A program made the translations under genes and the position numbers. From assembly GCF_004343775.1 (NCBI RefSeq), contig NZ_PTXL01000006.1, positions 186,001 through 250,000 on the forward strand: a DNA stretch of 64,000 nucleotides, read 5' to 3'. Position 1 is the stretch's first letter; every line of letters begins with the position of its first letter. This DNA comes from Burkholderia sp. SRS-46. Its GTDB lineage: Bacteria; Pseudomonadota; Gammaproteobacteria; Burkholderiales; Burkholderiaceae. Shown here in pieces: positions 20,393 to 29,149 of this stretch. The notes under the pieces were generated by a model, which was not told the DNA's origin, did no database searches, and saw only the letters and a program-made list of their open reading frames with translations.

Positions 20393-20419
20393 CCCGACGC
20401 GCTGCCAGGCCGGGTGTCG

Positions 20420-21265
20420 TCAGAGCATTTCGAGCGCGCGTTTGCTGCGCGGCGGACGGAAGTACGCGTCAAGCTGCGCGCGCTCGTCATCGCTCAACAC
20501 GAAATCGAGCGCGGCGCGGTTATCGCGTACGTGCTCGATCCGCGCCGCCTTCGGGATCGCGAACACGCCAGGCTGCGCCAGCACCCACGCGAGCGCGACG
20601 CGCATCACCGACACGCCGCGCACCCGCGCGATCTCGTCGAGCGGCGAGCGCTTCGGCAGGCGTGCATGATCGACCGGGCTGTACGCCATCGTCGGCATCC
20701 GGCGCGCCGCGAGCCACGGCAGCAGGTCGAATTCCGGCCCGCGCCGCGCGATGTTGTAGAGGATCTGGTTGGTCGCGCACGCCGCGCCGCCGGCTTCGTC
20801 GAAGAGTTCCTCCATGTCGGCCGTGTCGAAATTGCTCACGCCCCAGTGGCGGATCTTGCCGGTACGGCGCAACGTCTCGAAGCCCTCGACCGTCTCCGCG
20901 AGCGGCACCGAGCCGCGCCAGTGCAGCAGGTAGAGATCGAGGCGGTCGGTGCGCAGGCGCCGGAGGCTCGCCTCACACGCCGCGACGACGCCGCGTCGGC
21001 TCGCATGATGCGGGTAGACCTTGCTGACCAGAAACACGTCGTCGCGCAGGCCGTCGAGCGCTTCGCCGACGAGCGTCTCGGTCGCGCCTTCGCCATACAT
21101 CTCCGCGGTATCGATCAGCGTCATGCCGAGCGCGACGCCCTCGCGCAGCGCGGCAATCTCGTCCGCGCGCCGCGCCGGACGCTCGCCCATCTCCCAGGTC
21201 CCCTGCCCGAGCTTCGGGATCGTCTCGCCGTCGGGCAGGACGACCGTGGCGATCGTATCTGTCAT
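20420..21265 (-). CDS. aldo/keto reductase
   Basis: NADPH-dependent oxidoreductase with a TIM-barrel fold, 281 aa. The catalytic tetrad is complete: Asp52 (LIDTAEMYG), Tyr57, Lys82 (VSKVYPHH) and His115 (LLHWRG). C-terminal IPKAARIEHVRDN matches the cofactor-binding region. The substrate is unknown. Start chosen at 21265 (MTDTIATVVLPDG), as the 42-residue upstream extension is Arg-rich and unlike the family. Divergent from the GntR regulator with 166 bp between, so regulation by that protein is possible (inference). Confidence 0.93.
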   Translation of the reverse strand: MTDTIATVVLPDGETIPKLGQGTWEMGERPARRADEIAALREGVALGMTLIDTAEMYGEGATETLVGEALDGLRDDVFLVSKVYPHHASRRGVVAACEASLRRLRTDRLDLYLLHWRGSVPLAETVEGFETLRRTGKIRHWGVSNFDTADMEELFDEAGGAACATNQILYNIARRGPEFDLLPWLAARRMPTMAYSPVDHARLPKRSPLDEIARVRGVSVMRVALAWVLAQPGVFAIPKAARIEHVRDNRAALDFVLSDDERAQLDAYFRPPRSKRALEML

Positions 21266-21356
21266 GTGTTCCTCGCTGCGAATGCGTGACCGCGCGCGGC
21301 GGCGGTGGTACGGAATGCGACGCATCAGTGTAGCGATTCGATGCGGCGCGCGACTG

Positions 21357-21393
21357 TCATGCGGCAAAAACCGGCTATAACGGCGCCGCATGA
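21357..21393. promoter_or_regulatory. 9-bp inverted repeat around a -10-like box
   Basis: TCATGCGGC (21357-21365) and GCCGCATGA (21385-21393) are perfect arms with a 19-bp spacer containing CTATAAC. It lies 38 bp before the gntR start and fits an autoregulatory operator. Confidence 0.4.
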
Positions 21394-21431
21394 TGACTTA
21401 GAATGGCCGCACCCTGATCGATACCCACTCC

Positions 21432-22178
21432 ATGAAGGCAACGACGGACGACCGCTGGCAGGACCTGCGCCCCGACCCGGACAACGATACCCCGCTCTAT
21501 CTGCAGCTCGCCCGCAAGCTCGGCGACGCGATTCACGACAACCGCTGGACGGCCGGCGAGGCGCTGCCGTCCGAGCGCGTGCTGTCGGAAGCGCTCGGCG
21601 TGTCGCGCATCACCGCGCGCAAGGCGATCGCGCTCCTCGTCGAACAAGGGCTGATCCGGCGCACGCAAGGCGCGGGCAACTTCATCCAGCCGCGCTACGA
21701 GGATCCGCTGTCGCGCCTGTCGAGCTTCAGCGAAATGCTCGAACGCCGCGGTTTCAAGCCGACCTCGCAATGGCTCGCCCGCGAAGTCCAGCCCGCGAGC
21801 CGCGACGAAGTGATCCAGCTCGGCCTGTCGCCGGCTGCATCCGTTACACGATTGAAACGTCTGCGCCTCGCCGACGGCATCGTGATGGCCGTCGAGAACT
21901 CCACGCTTCCCGCGACGCTGATCCCCGATCCGCAGGCGATCACCGATTCGCTGTACAGCTACCTCGAAGCGCGCGGCACGCCGATCGTGCGCGCGCTGCA
22001 GCACTTCCGCGCGGTCAACGCGACCGACGAGATCGCGCGGCAGATGGGCATCGCGCCACACGACGCGCTGCTGCTGATCACGCGGATCGGCTACACGGCC
22101 GACCAGCGCGCGATCGAGCTGACCGACACGTACTGCCGCAACGACTACTACGACTTCGTCATCGAGCTGCGCAAGTAG
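21432..22178 (+). CDS. GntR/HutC family transcriptional regulator
   Basis: 248 aa. An N-terminal winged helix of the GntR type (about 20-90, with LPSERVLSEALGVSRITARKAI and the wing GLIRRTQGAGNFI) is followed by a UTRA effector domain (about 105-245, ending DYYDFVIELRK). Overall it resembles NagR/DasR-type regulators of amino-sugar use, but no nagA, nagB or PTS gene is nearby, so the ligand is unknown. Divergent from the aldo/keto reductase; a perfect inverted repeat lies in the shared region. Downstream is a convergent CoA-transferase gene. Confidence 0.92.
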   Translation: MKATTDDRWQDLRPDPDNDTPLYLQLARKLGDAIHDNRWTAGEALPSERVLSEALGVSRITARKAIALLVEQGLIRRTQGAGNFIQPRYEDPLSRLSSFSEMLERRGFKPTSQWLAREVQPASRDEVIQLGLSPAASVTRLKRLRLADGIVMAVENSTLPATLIPDPQAITDSLYSYLEARGTPIVRALQHFRAVNATDEIARQMGIAPHDALLLITRIGYTADQRAIELTDTYCRNDYYDFVIELRK

Positions 22179-22219
22179 CGCGACGACCGCGGGGCGCGGC
22201 AGCCGCGCCCGAATGCGCG

Positions 22220-23629
22220 CTACCCCCGCCCGCCCGGATCCATCCAGCACGGCGCATCCGCGCCGAGCGGCACCGGCGGCAGCGCAAGGAACGGCGGGGT
22301 CGCCGACAGCCGTTCCGCCGGACGCACCGCGTCGATGACGCCGAACGGCGACGCGATCCGGTCGAGCCGGTCGCCCACTTCGTCGGGCGTGATGTCCGGC
22401 GCGTGCACGCCGTCCGGCACGAGGCCGAACGATTGCAGCCAGCGGCCGGTCTGCGCGAGCGACAGCCGCACGTGCCAGCTGCCGCCTTCGCGCGCACGGC
22501 GCGCCAGCGCGATCATCGCGCCGAACGCCGCGAGATAGCCGGTCGCGTGATCGAGCGCCTGGCACGGCAGGTGCCGCGGCGCGTCCGCGTGCACGGCCTG
22601 CCGCTCGCGCCACGCGATGCCGCTCGCGGATTGCACGAGGCTGTCGAAGCCGCGCCGCTGCGACCACGGCCCCGCATGCCCGTACGCGGAAATCGACACG
22701 CACACGATCCCCGGCCGCAGCGCCGCCAGCGCCTGCGGCGCGAAGCCGTGCGCGGCGAGCGCGCCGGGACGGTACGCCTGCACGAACACGTCCGCCTGTC
22801 GCGCGAGCTGCCGCAGCGTGTCGACGCCCGCCGCGTTACGCAGGTCGAGCCACGCGGAACGCTTGCCGCGCCCGTTGTCGATCACGAGCGGCGCGATGTT
22901 CGGCAGATGCGGCCCATTGACGAGCAGCACCTGCGCGCCGTGCGACGCGAGCGTGCGGCCGGCGACCGGGCCGGCGATGATGCGCGTGAGATCGAGCACG
23001 CGCACGCCCGCCAGCGGCCGGCGCGCGTCGTCGCCGCCGATCGCCTGCACCGGCGCGTCGCCGATGCGTTCGATTTCGAACAGCGGCAGCGCCGCCAGCG
23101 CGCGCGCCTGCTCGTGCGCCGCCCATTCTTCAGGGGTTCTGATCAGTGCCGCGCACAGGCCCGCGTCCGCGAGCTCGGCATCGAGCGCCGCACCGTCGCG
23201 CGTGCGGATCGCCGCCGCGACCGACTCCCGCCGGTCATCGCAGCCGAGCACCCGCAGGATGCCGCGCAGATGATGCGGAAAATTCGCATGCAACTGGATC
23301 CAGCGCGCATCGCGCGTCTCGTAGAAACCCGTCACCGGATGGCGCAGCTCGGGCGGCGGCCCGCCGTCGACGCGCAGGTAGCGCTCGCTGCGAAACGCGA
23401 CGAGCGCGTCGCGCACCGACACGTCGACGCGTTGCGCGACGCCCGTGCGCAACCGATGGCACTCGGCGGCCGCGAGCCCGACCGCCGCGATCGACGCCGC
23501 GGCCAGCGTGCCGACATGGAACGCCGACGGCAGCACCGGATCCTGCCCGTCGATCGCGACTCGCGCGAGTGCGCCGGGCTCGCCGTGCGCGAGCTGCCAG
23601 AGGTGGGTCAACGCGAGTCGGGGTGTCAT
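22220..23629 (-). CDS. CoA-transferase family III (CaiB/BaiF) protein with duplicated-looking architecture
   Basis: 469 aa. Family III enzymes move CoA between organic acids. Here the motif that normally begins the protein, LAGVRVLDLTRIIAGP, appears only at residues 206-221. The first ~200 residues instead resemble the second part of a family III subunit (the GTLAAASIAAVGL...TGVAQRVDVSVRDAL region, about 40-76). A similar block recurs in the C-terminal half (QALDHATGYLAAFGAMIALARR). So a partial domain appears fused ahead of a fuller one. Divergent from the HTH-citrate synthase with 140 bp between; the pair suggests a CoA-thioester pathway of unknown substrate. Confidence 0.82.
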   Translation of the reverse strand: MTPRLALTHLWQLAHGEPGALARVAIDGQDPVLPSAFHVGTLAAASIAAVGLAAAECHRLRTGVAQRVDVSVRDALVAFRSERYLRVDGGPPPELRHPVTGFYETRDARWIQLHANFPHHLRGILRVLGCDDRRESVAAAIRTRDGAALDAELADAGLCAALIRTPEEWAAHEQARALAALPLFEIERIGDAPVQAIGGDDARRPLAGVRVLDLTRIIAGPVAGRTLASHGAQVLLVNGPHLPNIAPLVIDNGRGKRSAWLDLRNAAGVDTLRQLARQADVFVQAYRPGALAAHGFAPQALAALRPGIVCVSISAYGHAGPWSQRRGFDSLVQSASGIAWRERQAVHADAPRHLPCQALDHATGYLAAFGAMIALARRAREGGSWHVRLSLAQTGRWLQSFGLVPDGVHAPDITPDEVGDRLDRIASPFGVIDAVRPAERLSATPPFLALPPVPLGADAPCWMDPGGRG

Positions 23630-23769
23630 CGGCGCTCACCACGAGGTGGGAACATGGAATCGAGTCTAGAATTCGCGGCAGGCGCGATCAACCTCGATCG
23701 CGCGAATCCGGCCATGCGCGCCGGCTGAATCGGGGCTGCGCGTCATGCGGCCCATCAGGAGCGATCCGC

Positions 23770-25002
23770 ATGACGTCTCTCAGCGCCCCCGAAGCCGCCG
23801 ACGTGCTCGGCGTCAGCGTGAGCACCCTCTATGCGTACGTGAGCCGCGGCCTGCTGCACTCGCTGCCCGACGGCGCGAGCAAGCGCCGCCGCTACGACGC
23901 CGACGAAGTGCGCCTGCTCGCCCGCCGCCGCGCCGACGCGAAACGCGCGGGCGGCGTCGCCGAACGCTCGCTCGACTGGGGCATGCCGGTGCTCGAATCG
24001 CGCATCACGCAGATCGCCGACGGGCGCCTCCTCTATCGGGGTGCCGACGCGATCGCGCTCGCTCGCGACGCGACACTCGAAGCGGTCGCCGCGCGGCTCT
24101 GGAACTGCCCGCCCGCACGGCTCGCGGCCGCCCCGCTCGCGGCCGGTGGCCTCGATGCCGCGCAATGGCAGGACTGGGCACACCGCTGGGTGCACGTCGC
24201 GCCGCTCGAACGCGCGCTCGTGCTGCTGCCCGCCGCGGCCGCCGCGCTGCCGCGCATCGCGGCGCACGATCGCGACGCGCAGCTCGATACCGCCGCACGG
24301 CTGCTGCGCGTGACGGCCGCCGCGCTCGCGGGCATCACACCCGGCCACGCACCGCTGCATCGCCAGCTCGCCGACGCGTGGCAGGTCCGCGGGCGCGCCG
24401 GGGCCGACCTGCTGCGCATGGCGCTCGTGCTGTGCGCGGACCACGAACTGAATCCGTCGACCTTCGCGGTGCGCTGCATCGCGTCGACCGGCAGCCCGCT
24501 GTCCGGTGCGATCGCGGGCGGGCTCGCGGCGCTGGCGGGCCCGCGCCACGGCGGCGAAACGTTCCGGGCCGGCCAGCTGCTCGACGAGGCGGCCCGCACC
24601 GCCGATCCCGACCGCTATCTGGCGGCGCGCCTGGCGCACGACGAGCGCGAAGCCGGTGGCCGCACGGCGCTCGCCGGCTTCGGTCATCCGCTGTACCCGG
24701 CCGGCGACCCGCGCGCGCAGGCGCTGCTCGACGCGCTGCAGGCCGCCACGCCGGATTGCCCTTCACTGCGCACGGCGCGCGCGCTCGCCGCACGCGTCGA
24801 AGCCGACAGCGGAATGCGGCCGGCGATCGACTACGCGCTCGCGGTGCTCGAACGCACGCTCGCGCTGCCGGCGGGCGCCGCGTTCATGCTGTTCGCGGCC
24901 GGCCGCACGGCCGGCTGGATCGCGCATGCGCTCGAACAGTACGCCGACGGCAAGCTGATCCGGCCGCGCGCCCGCTACGTCGGCAGCGACGCGCCGGCCT
25001 GA
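23770..25002 (+). CDS. citrate synthase-like protein with N-terminal HTH domain
   Basis: 410 aa. Residues 4-55 form a MerR/excisionase-type helix-turn-helix (APEAADVLGVSVSTLYAYVSRGLL, then KRRRYDADEV). The rest is a citrate-synthase fold. The catalytic residues are recognisable: His225 (LCADHELNPSTF), His260 (GPRHGG) and Asp354 (PAIDYALAVL), plus GFGHPLYPAGDPRA (303-316). It may therefore both bind DNA and condense acetyl- or propionyl-CoA with an oxoacid, or be a metabolite-sensing regulator. ATG at 23770 with AGGAG upstream. Its 3' end overlaps the convergent DUF2917 gene by 28 bp. Known as a family; its role is not. Confidence 0.9.
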   Translation: MTSLSAPEAADVLGVSVSTLYAYVSRGLLHSLPDGASKRRRYDADEVRLLARRRADAKRAGGVAERSLDWGMPVLESRITQIADGRLLYRGADAIALARDATLEAVAARLWNCPPARLAAAPLAAGGLDAAQWQDWAHRWVHVAPLERALVLLPAAAAALPRIAAHDRDAQLDTAARLLRVTAAALAGITPGHAPLHRQLADAWQVRGRAGADLLRMALVLCADHELNPSTFAVRCIASTGSPLSGAIAGGLAALAGPRHGGETFRAGQLLDEAARTADPDRYLAARLAHDEREAGGRTALAGFGHPLYPAGDPRAQALLDALQAATPDCPSLRTARALAARVEADSGMRPAIDYALAVLERTLALPAGAAFMLFAAGRTAGWIAHALEQYADGKLIRPRARYVGSDAPA

Positions 25003-25298
25003 CGGCCGCGCCCGAGCCAGCCGGCCAGCCGCCGCCGCAGCGCGGCGGCAAGCGGCCCTGCGTACGCATCCGGGCGGCTCAGCGCGAACGTCGCGCCGTG
25101 CCGCCCGGCGCTGAGCCAGGCCCGCACGCCGGGCGCGAGCGTCAGCCCGTCGCCGGGCCGCAGCCAGTGGTCGGCCGGCTCGCCTTCGATCGTCAGCCAC
25201 AGTTCGCCATCCGTCACGCGCAGCGCGGTGCGGCGCGCGACGCGCCAGCGCCCGGCGGGCTCGTCGGCATCCAGTTCATAGAGTCGCAGTTCACGCAT
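24975..25298 (-). CDS. DUF2917 family protein
   Basis: 107 aa, single small beta-rich domain with RVARRTALRVTDGELWLTIEG and the HWLRPGDGLTLAPG turn (about 50-62) typical of DUF2917. The C-terminus is Arg/Gly-rich. The function of the family is unknown. The start is the ATG at 25298, preceded by GGGAGGG; an upstream in-frame start adds nine residues without support. Convergent with the HTH-citrate synthase (28-bp overlap) and divergent from the MFS transporter gene. Confidence 0.8.
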   Translation of the reverse strand: MRELRLYELDADEPAGRWRVARRTALRVTDGELWLTIEGEPADHWLRPGDGLTLAPGVRAWLSAGRHGATFALSRPDAYAGPLAAALRRRLAGWLGRGRQAGASLPT

Positions 25299-25510
25299 GG
25301 TGCCCTCCCGGTCGCGCTTGTCCACACCCGTTCAGTATCCGGACAGTGACAGCACACTGACAGATACGCCCGCAGACACTTCCGGCTGAACTGTACTGGC
25401 CTGTCGGGCGATGTGCATCCGCTCGCGCACCGGGCCGATACTGCGCGGCGCGGCGGCATTCCCTACAATGTCGGCTGTCCCGCGTTCAGCCGCCCGCGCC
25501 CCCCGCCTTC

Positions 25511-26947
25511 ATGTTCCAACGTCCGCCCGCTGCCGCCCCCGGCGAAAAAAACCTCACGGTCATGCTCTGGCTCGTCGCGACGGGCTTCTTCATGCAGACG
25601 CTCGACGCGACCATCGTCAACACCGCGCTGCCGTCGATGGCGGCGAGCCTCGGCGAATCGCCGCTGCGGATGCAGTCGGTCGTGATCGCGTATTCGCTGA
25701 CGATGGCGGTGATGATCCCGGTGTCCGGCTGGCTCGCCGACACGTTCGGCACGCGGCGGGTGTTCTTCAGCGCGATCCTGGTGTTCTCGCTCGGCTCGCT
25801 GCTGTGCGCGAACGCGCACACGCTGCCGCAGCTCGTCGCGTTCCGCGTCGTGCAGGGGATCGGCGGCGCGATGCTGCTGCCGGTCGGCCGGCTCGCGGTG
25901 CTGCGCACGTTCCCGGCCGAGCGCTACCTGCCCGCGCTGTCGTTCGTCGCGATTCCGGGCCTGATCGGCCCGCTGATCGGCCCGACGCTCGGCGGCTGGC
26001 TCGTGAAGATCGCGTCGTGGCACTGGATCTTCCTGATCAACGTGCCGGTGGGCGTCGCCGGCTGCATCGCGACCTGGTACTCGATGCCCGACTCGCGCAA
26101 CCCGGCGGTCGGCCGCTTCGACCTGAAGGGCTACTTGCTGCTGACGATCGGCATGGTCGCGATCTCGCTGTCGCTCGACGGGCTCGCCGATCTCGGCATG
26201 CAGCACGCGGCCGTGCTCGTGCTGCTGATCCTGAGCCTCGCGTGCTTCGTCGCGTACGGGCTGTACGCGGTGCGCGCGCCGCAGCCGATCTTCTCGCTCG
26301 AGCTGTTCCGGATCCACACGTTCAGCGTCGGCCTGCTCGGCAACCTGTTCGCGCGCATCGGCAGCGGCGCGATGCCGTACCTGATCCCGCTGCTGCTGCA
26401 GGTGAGCCTCGGCTACAGCGCGTTCGAGGCGGGGCTGATGATGCTGCCCGTCGCGGCGGCCGGGATGTTCTCGAAGCGCATCATCACGCGCCTCATCATG
26501 CAGCACGGCTACCGCAAGGTGCTGCTCGCGAACACGATCATGGTCGGCGTGATGATGGCGAGCTTCGCACTGATGCGCGACACGGTTCCCGTGTGGGTGA
26601 AGGTCGTGCATCTCGCGCTGTTCGGCGGCTTCAACTCGATGCAGTTCACCGCGATGAACACGCTGACGCTGAAGGATCTCGGCACCGGCGGCGCGAGCAG
26701 CGGCAACAGCCTGTTCTCGCTCGTGCAGATGCTGTCGATGAGCCTTGGCGTGACGGTCGCCGGCGCGCTGCTCGCGACCTTCACCGGGATGCTGCGCACC
26801 GTGACGCCGAGCAACACGCTGCCCGCGTTCCATGCGACCTTCGTCTGCGTCGGCCTCATCACCGCCGCGTCCGCGTGGATCTTCGCGCAGCTCGCGCCGG
26901 AGATCCGCGGCGCCGCGCGCAAGACCGATCCGTCCGAGCGCGCATGA
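25511..26947 (+). CDS. MFS transporter, DHA2 (EmrB/QacA, MdtD-like) family
   Basis: Proton-driven exporter with 14 predicted TM helices, 478 aa. Motif C-like GLIGPLIGPTLGGWL lies in TM5. The acidic residue of TM1 is in QTLDATIVNTALP, and the loop 2-3 motif is GWLADTFGTRR. Overall similarity is to MdtD; the drug or metabolite exported is not known. No membrane-fusion partner (EmrA type) is adjacent. It begins about 210 bp from the divergent DUF2917 gene. Confidence 0.92.
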   Translation: MFQRPPAAAPGEKNLTVMLWLVATGFFMQTLDATIVNTALPSMAASLGESPLRMQSVVIAYSLTMAVMIPVSGWLADTFGTRRVFFSAILVFSLGSLLCANAHTLPQLVAFRVVQGIGGAMLLPVGRLAVLRTFPAERYLPALSFVAIPGLIGPLIGPTLGGWLVKIASWHWIFLINVPVGVAGCIATWYSMPDSRNPAVGRFDLKGYLLLTIGMVAISLSLDGLADLGMQHAAVLVLLILSLACFVAYGLYAVRAPQPIFSLELFRIHTFSVGLLGNLFARIGSGAMPYLIPLLLQVSLGYSAFEAGLMMLPVAAAGMFSKRIITRLIMQHGYRKVLLANTIMVGVMMASFALMRDTVPVWVKVVHLALFGGFNSMQFTAMNTLTLKDLGTGGASSGNSLFSLVQMLSMSLGVTVAGALLATFTGMLRTVTPSNTLPAFHATFVCVGLITAASAWIFAQLAPEIRGAARKTDPSERA

Positions 26948-27143
26948 CGCACGCCCCGCTTCGGACCGCGCGCCGGCACGCGACGCACCACGGCGGTGCA
27001 GCCGCGGCCGCCCCGTGCGAACCGGCGCGCGCCCCGCCATGCCCCGACGCGCCGCGGCGGCCCGCCGCGCCGGCGTGGCGTTGCGCACGCTTCTTGCTCG
27101 CCTATTCTGTAGGTAAACTGGCAGCCTTCCCTCGGCCGACATC

Positions 27144-28418
27144 ATGAGCATGATCGACATCGATCCCCCCGGCTTTCAGCCGCCCCGCCCCGTCGCCGGC
27201 GACGACGGCAACCGGCGCACCGTGCTGTACGGCGCGTACACCGTGTTCAGCGTGTTCCAGCCGGTGTTCTCCGTGTCGCACCGGCGCGCGATCGGCTATC
27301 ACGCATCGCTGCGCGCGCACGACGAGGAAAGCCGCCAGGTGGCGTCGCACGAGGTGTTCACGCAGGCGGCACGGCGCGGCGACCTGCTCGAGCTCGGCCG
27401 GCTCGCCGAATCGCTGCATCTCGGCAATTTCCATGCGTTCGACAGTCACGACGAGTGGCTTTTCCTGAGCCTGCATCCGGCGGCGCTGATGGATACCGTC
27501 TACGGCGACGCGCTGCTCGCGAACCTGAAGGCGCTCGGCCTGCCGCCGCACCGCGTGGTGCTCGAGGTGCCCGAGCAGGCGGGCGGCGAGACGCCGCGCT
27601 ACGCGGCGATCGTCGACGGCCTGCGCAAGGCCGGCTTCCTGATCGCGCTCGGCGGCTTCGGCGCGAAGCACTCGAACATCGACCGCGTGTGGCACCTGCA
27701 TCCGGACATCGTGTCGCTCGACCGCGGCATCCTCGCGCAGGCGAGCGAGCACTCGCATCTCGAACGGGTGCTGCCGGGGCTCGTGTCGCTGCTGCACGAA
27801 TCCGGCCAGCTCGTGCTGATGGGCGGCCTGTCGACCGAGCGCGACGCGCTGATCGCGCTCGAATGCGACGTCGATTTCGTGCAGGGGCAGTATTTCGCCG
27901 GCCCGAGCGTCGACCCGGTGCAGCCGCAGGCCGCGGCGGGCTGCATGGATACGCTGTCGGCCGCGCTGCGGCTGCGCGTCGCGGAACGCGAGCGCCTGCA
28001 GGCGACGCGGCTCGCGCCGTACGTCGCGGCGCTCGAGGAGGCCAGCACGAAGCTCGCCGCGGGCGGCACGCTGATCGACGCAGCCACCACGGTGCTCGGC
28101 CTGCCCGAGACCGCGCGCTGCTTCCTGCTCGATGCGTCGGGGCGGCAGATCGGCGACAACGTGCTCGCGCGCGGCAGCGTGTCGCAACGCACGAAGCGCT
28201 TCCGTCCGCTGCTGCATTCCGAAGGCGCGAGCTGGGAACGCCGCCCGTATTTCATCCACGCGACGCGCGCGCCGGGCCGCGTGCATCTGACGCCGCCCTA
28301 CCTGTCGATCAACGAGGCGCACCTGTGCGTGACCGCGTCGATCGCCGCGCCATGCGCGGGCGGCCTGCAGGTGCTGTGCGTCGACATCAACTGGGAAGCG
28401 GCCGCGCACCGCAACTGA
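27144..28418 (+). CDS. degenerate EAL-domain protein with C-terminal sensor domain (YkuI-like)
   Basis: 424 aa. The EAL fold is clear (about 35-255), but phosphodiesterase residues are lost. The EAL motif reads HAS (53-55), the metal-binding Asn is Ser109, DDFG is GGFG (170-173), the catalytic Lys is Ser191 and the EGVE Glu is Gly227. Only Glu141 and Gln247 persist. It is thus almost certainly not a c-di-GMP phosphodiesterase but could bind c-di-GMP or a partner. The C-terminal ~150 residues (FLLDASGRQIGDNV, RPYFIHAT, PPYLSINEAHLCVT) match a PAS/Cache-like YkuI_C domain. No TM helix, so cytoplasmic. An ATG two codons later (27150) is an alternative start. Confidence 0.85.
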   Translation: MSMIDIDPPGFQPPRPVAGDDGNRRTVLYGAYTVFSVFQPVFSVSHRRAIGYHASLRAHDEESRQVASHEVFTQAARRGDLLELGRLAESLHLGNFHAFDSHDEWLFLSLHPAALMDTVYGDALLANLKALGLPPHRVVLEVPEQAGGETPRYAAIVDGLRKAGFLIALGGFGAKHSNIDRVWHLHPDIVSLDRGILAQASEHSHLERVLPGLVSLLHESGQLVLMGGLSTERDALIALECDVDFVQGQYFAGPSVDPVQPQAAAGCMDTLSAALRLRVAERERLQATRLAPYVAALEEASTKLAAGGTLIDAATTVLGLPETARCFLLDASGRQIGDNVLARGSVSQRTKRFRPLLHSEGASWERRPYFIHATRAPGRVHLTPPYLSINEAHLCVTASIAAPCAGGLQVLCVDINWEAAAHRN

Positions 28419-28434
28419 CGCGCCGGGCGCCGCG

Positions 28435-29043
28435 TCACGCGGCCGCGTCGGCCGCCTTGCGCACGATCAGCCGGTGCACGCGCTTGCCCGACGACGCGCT
28501 GACGAGTTCGTGCTCGTCGACCACCTGCACGCCGGCGCCGAGCGCGGCGCGCATCCGGGCGCCGTCGAGCGCCGTGTACAGCCGGCCGCGCTCGTCGCGC
28601 TGCGACCCACTGCCCGCGACCCGCCAGCTCAGGTACAGCGTGCCGCCCGGCTCGAGCAGCTCGACGAGCCGCGCGGCGGCGGCCGCTGCCTCCACGTGAT
28701 CCAGGTGCATGACGACCGTCTCGCACAGCACGTTGCGGAACGCGCCGGACGGCACGCCGGCCAGCGTCGGCAGCGTCGCCTGTTCGAAGCGCAGCGCCGG
28801 GTGGCGGCGCCGCGCCTCGTCGAGCAGCGCGGTGCTCGCGTCGTAGCCGTGCACGTCGTAGCCGCGCGACGCCAGCCACGCGGCATCGCGCCCCGCGCCG
28901 CAGCCGATGTCCGCTGTCGGCCCCGGCGCGAAGTGCTGCTCGAGCAGCGCGTACATGTCGTCGGGCGGGCCCTCGTCGAGCCAGATCTGCGCATATTCGG
29001 CCGCGTAAGCATCGTAAGCGTCGAGTGTCGGGCGATCCACCAT
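28435..29043 (-). CDS. SAM-dependent methyltransferase, class I
   Basis: 202 aa Rossmann-fold methyltransferase. Motif I DIGCGAGRDAAWLA starts at about residue 45, the acidic post-I loop is GYDAST, and the motif IV region VLCETVVMHLDH follows. It resembles the TehB/UbiE-like group; the substrate is unknown. The ATG at 29043 is chosen because the in-frame extension upstream is Arg/Ala-rich and non-homologous. It ends 17 bp from the convergent EAL gene, and lies downstream of the ketopantoate-reductase-like gene on the same strand. Confidence 0.88.
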   Translation of the reverse strand: MVDRPTLDAYDAYAAEYAQIWLDEGPPDDMYALLEQHFAPGPTADIGCGAGRDAAWLASRGYDVHGYDASTALLDEARRRHPALRFEQATLPTLAGVPSGAFRNVLCETVVMHLDHVEAAAAAARLVELLEPGGTLYLSWRVAGSGSQRDERGRLYTALDGARMRAALGAGVQVVDEHELVSASSGKRVHRLIVRKAADAAA

Positions 29044-29149
29044 GGCGCGTGCGCTCCGCAAAGGCGTCACATGACGCCATCCACATCTTAGACCTTGCGT
29101 CGCATGCGCTGTGGCCCCGCGCGATGCCGCCGCGCGCGCGGCGCGGCCT

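Noticed and set aside
25463..27160. 565-codon ORF opposite the MFS transporter
   Set aside because: His/Arg/Glu-rich antisense shadow; the plus strand has a clear 14-TM transporter.
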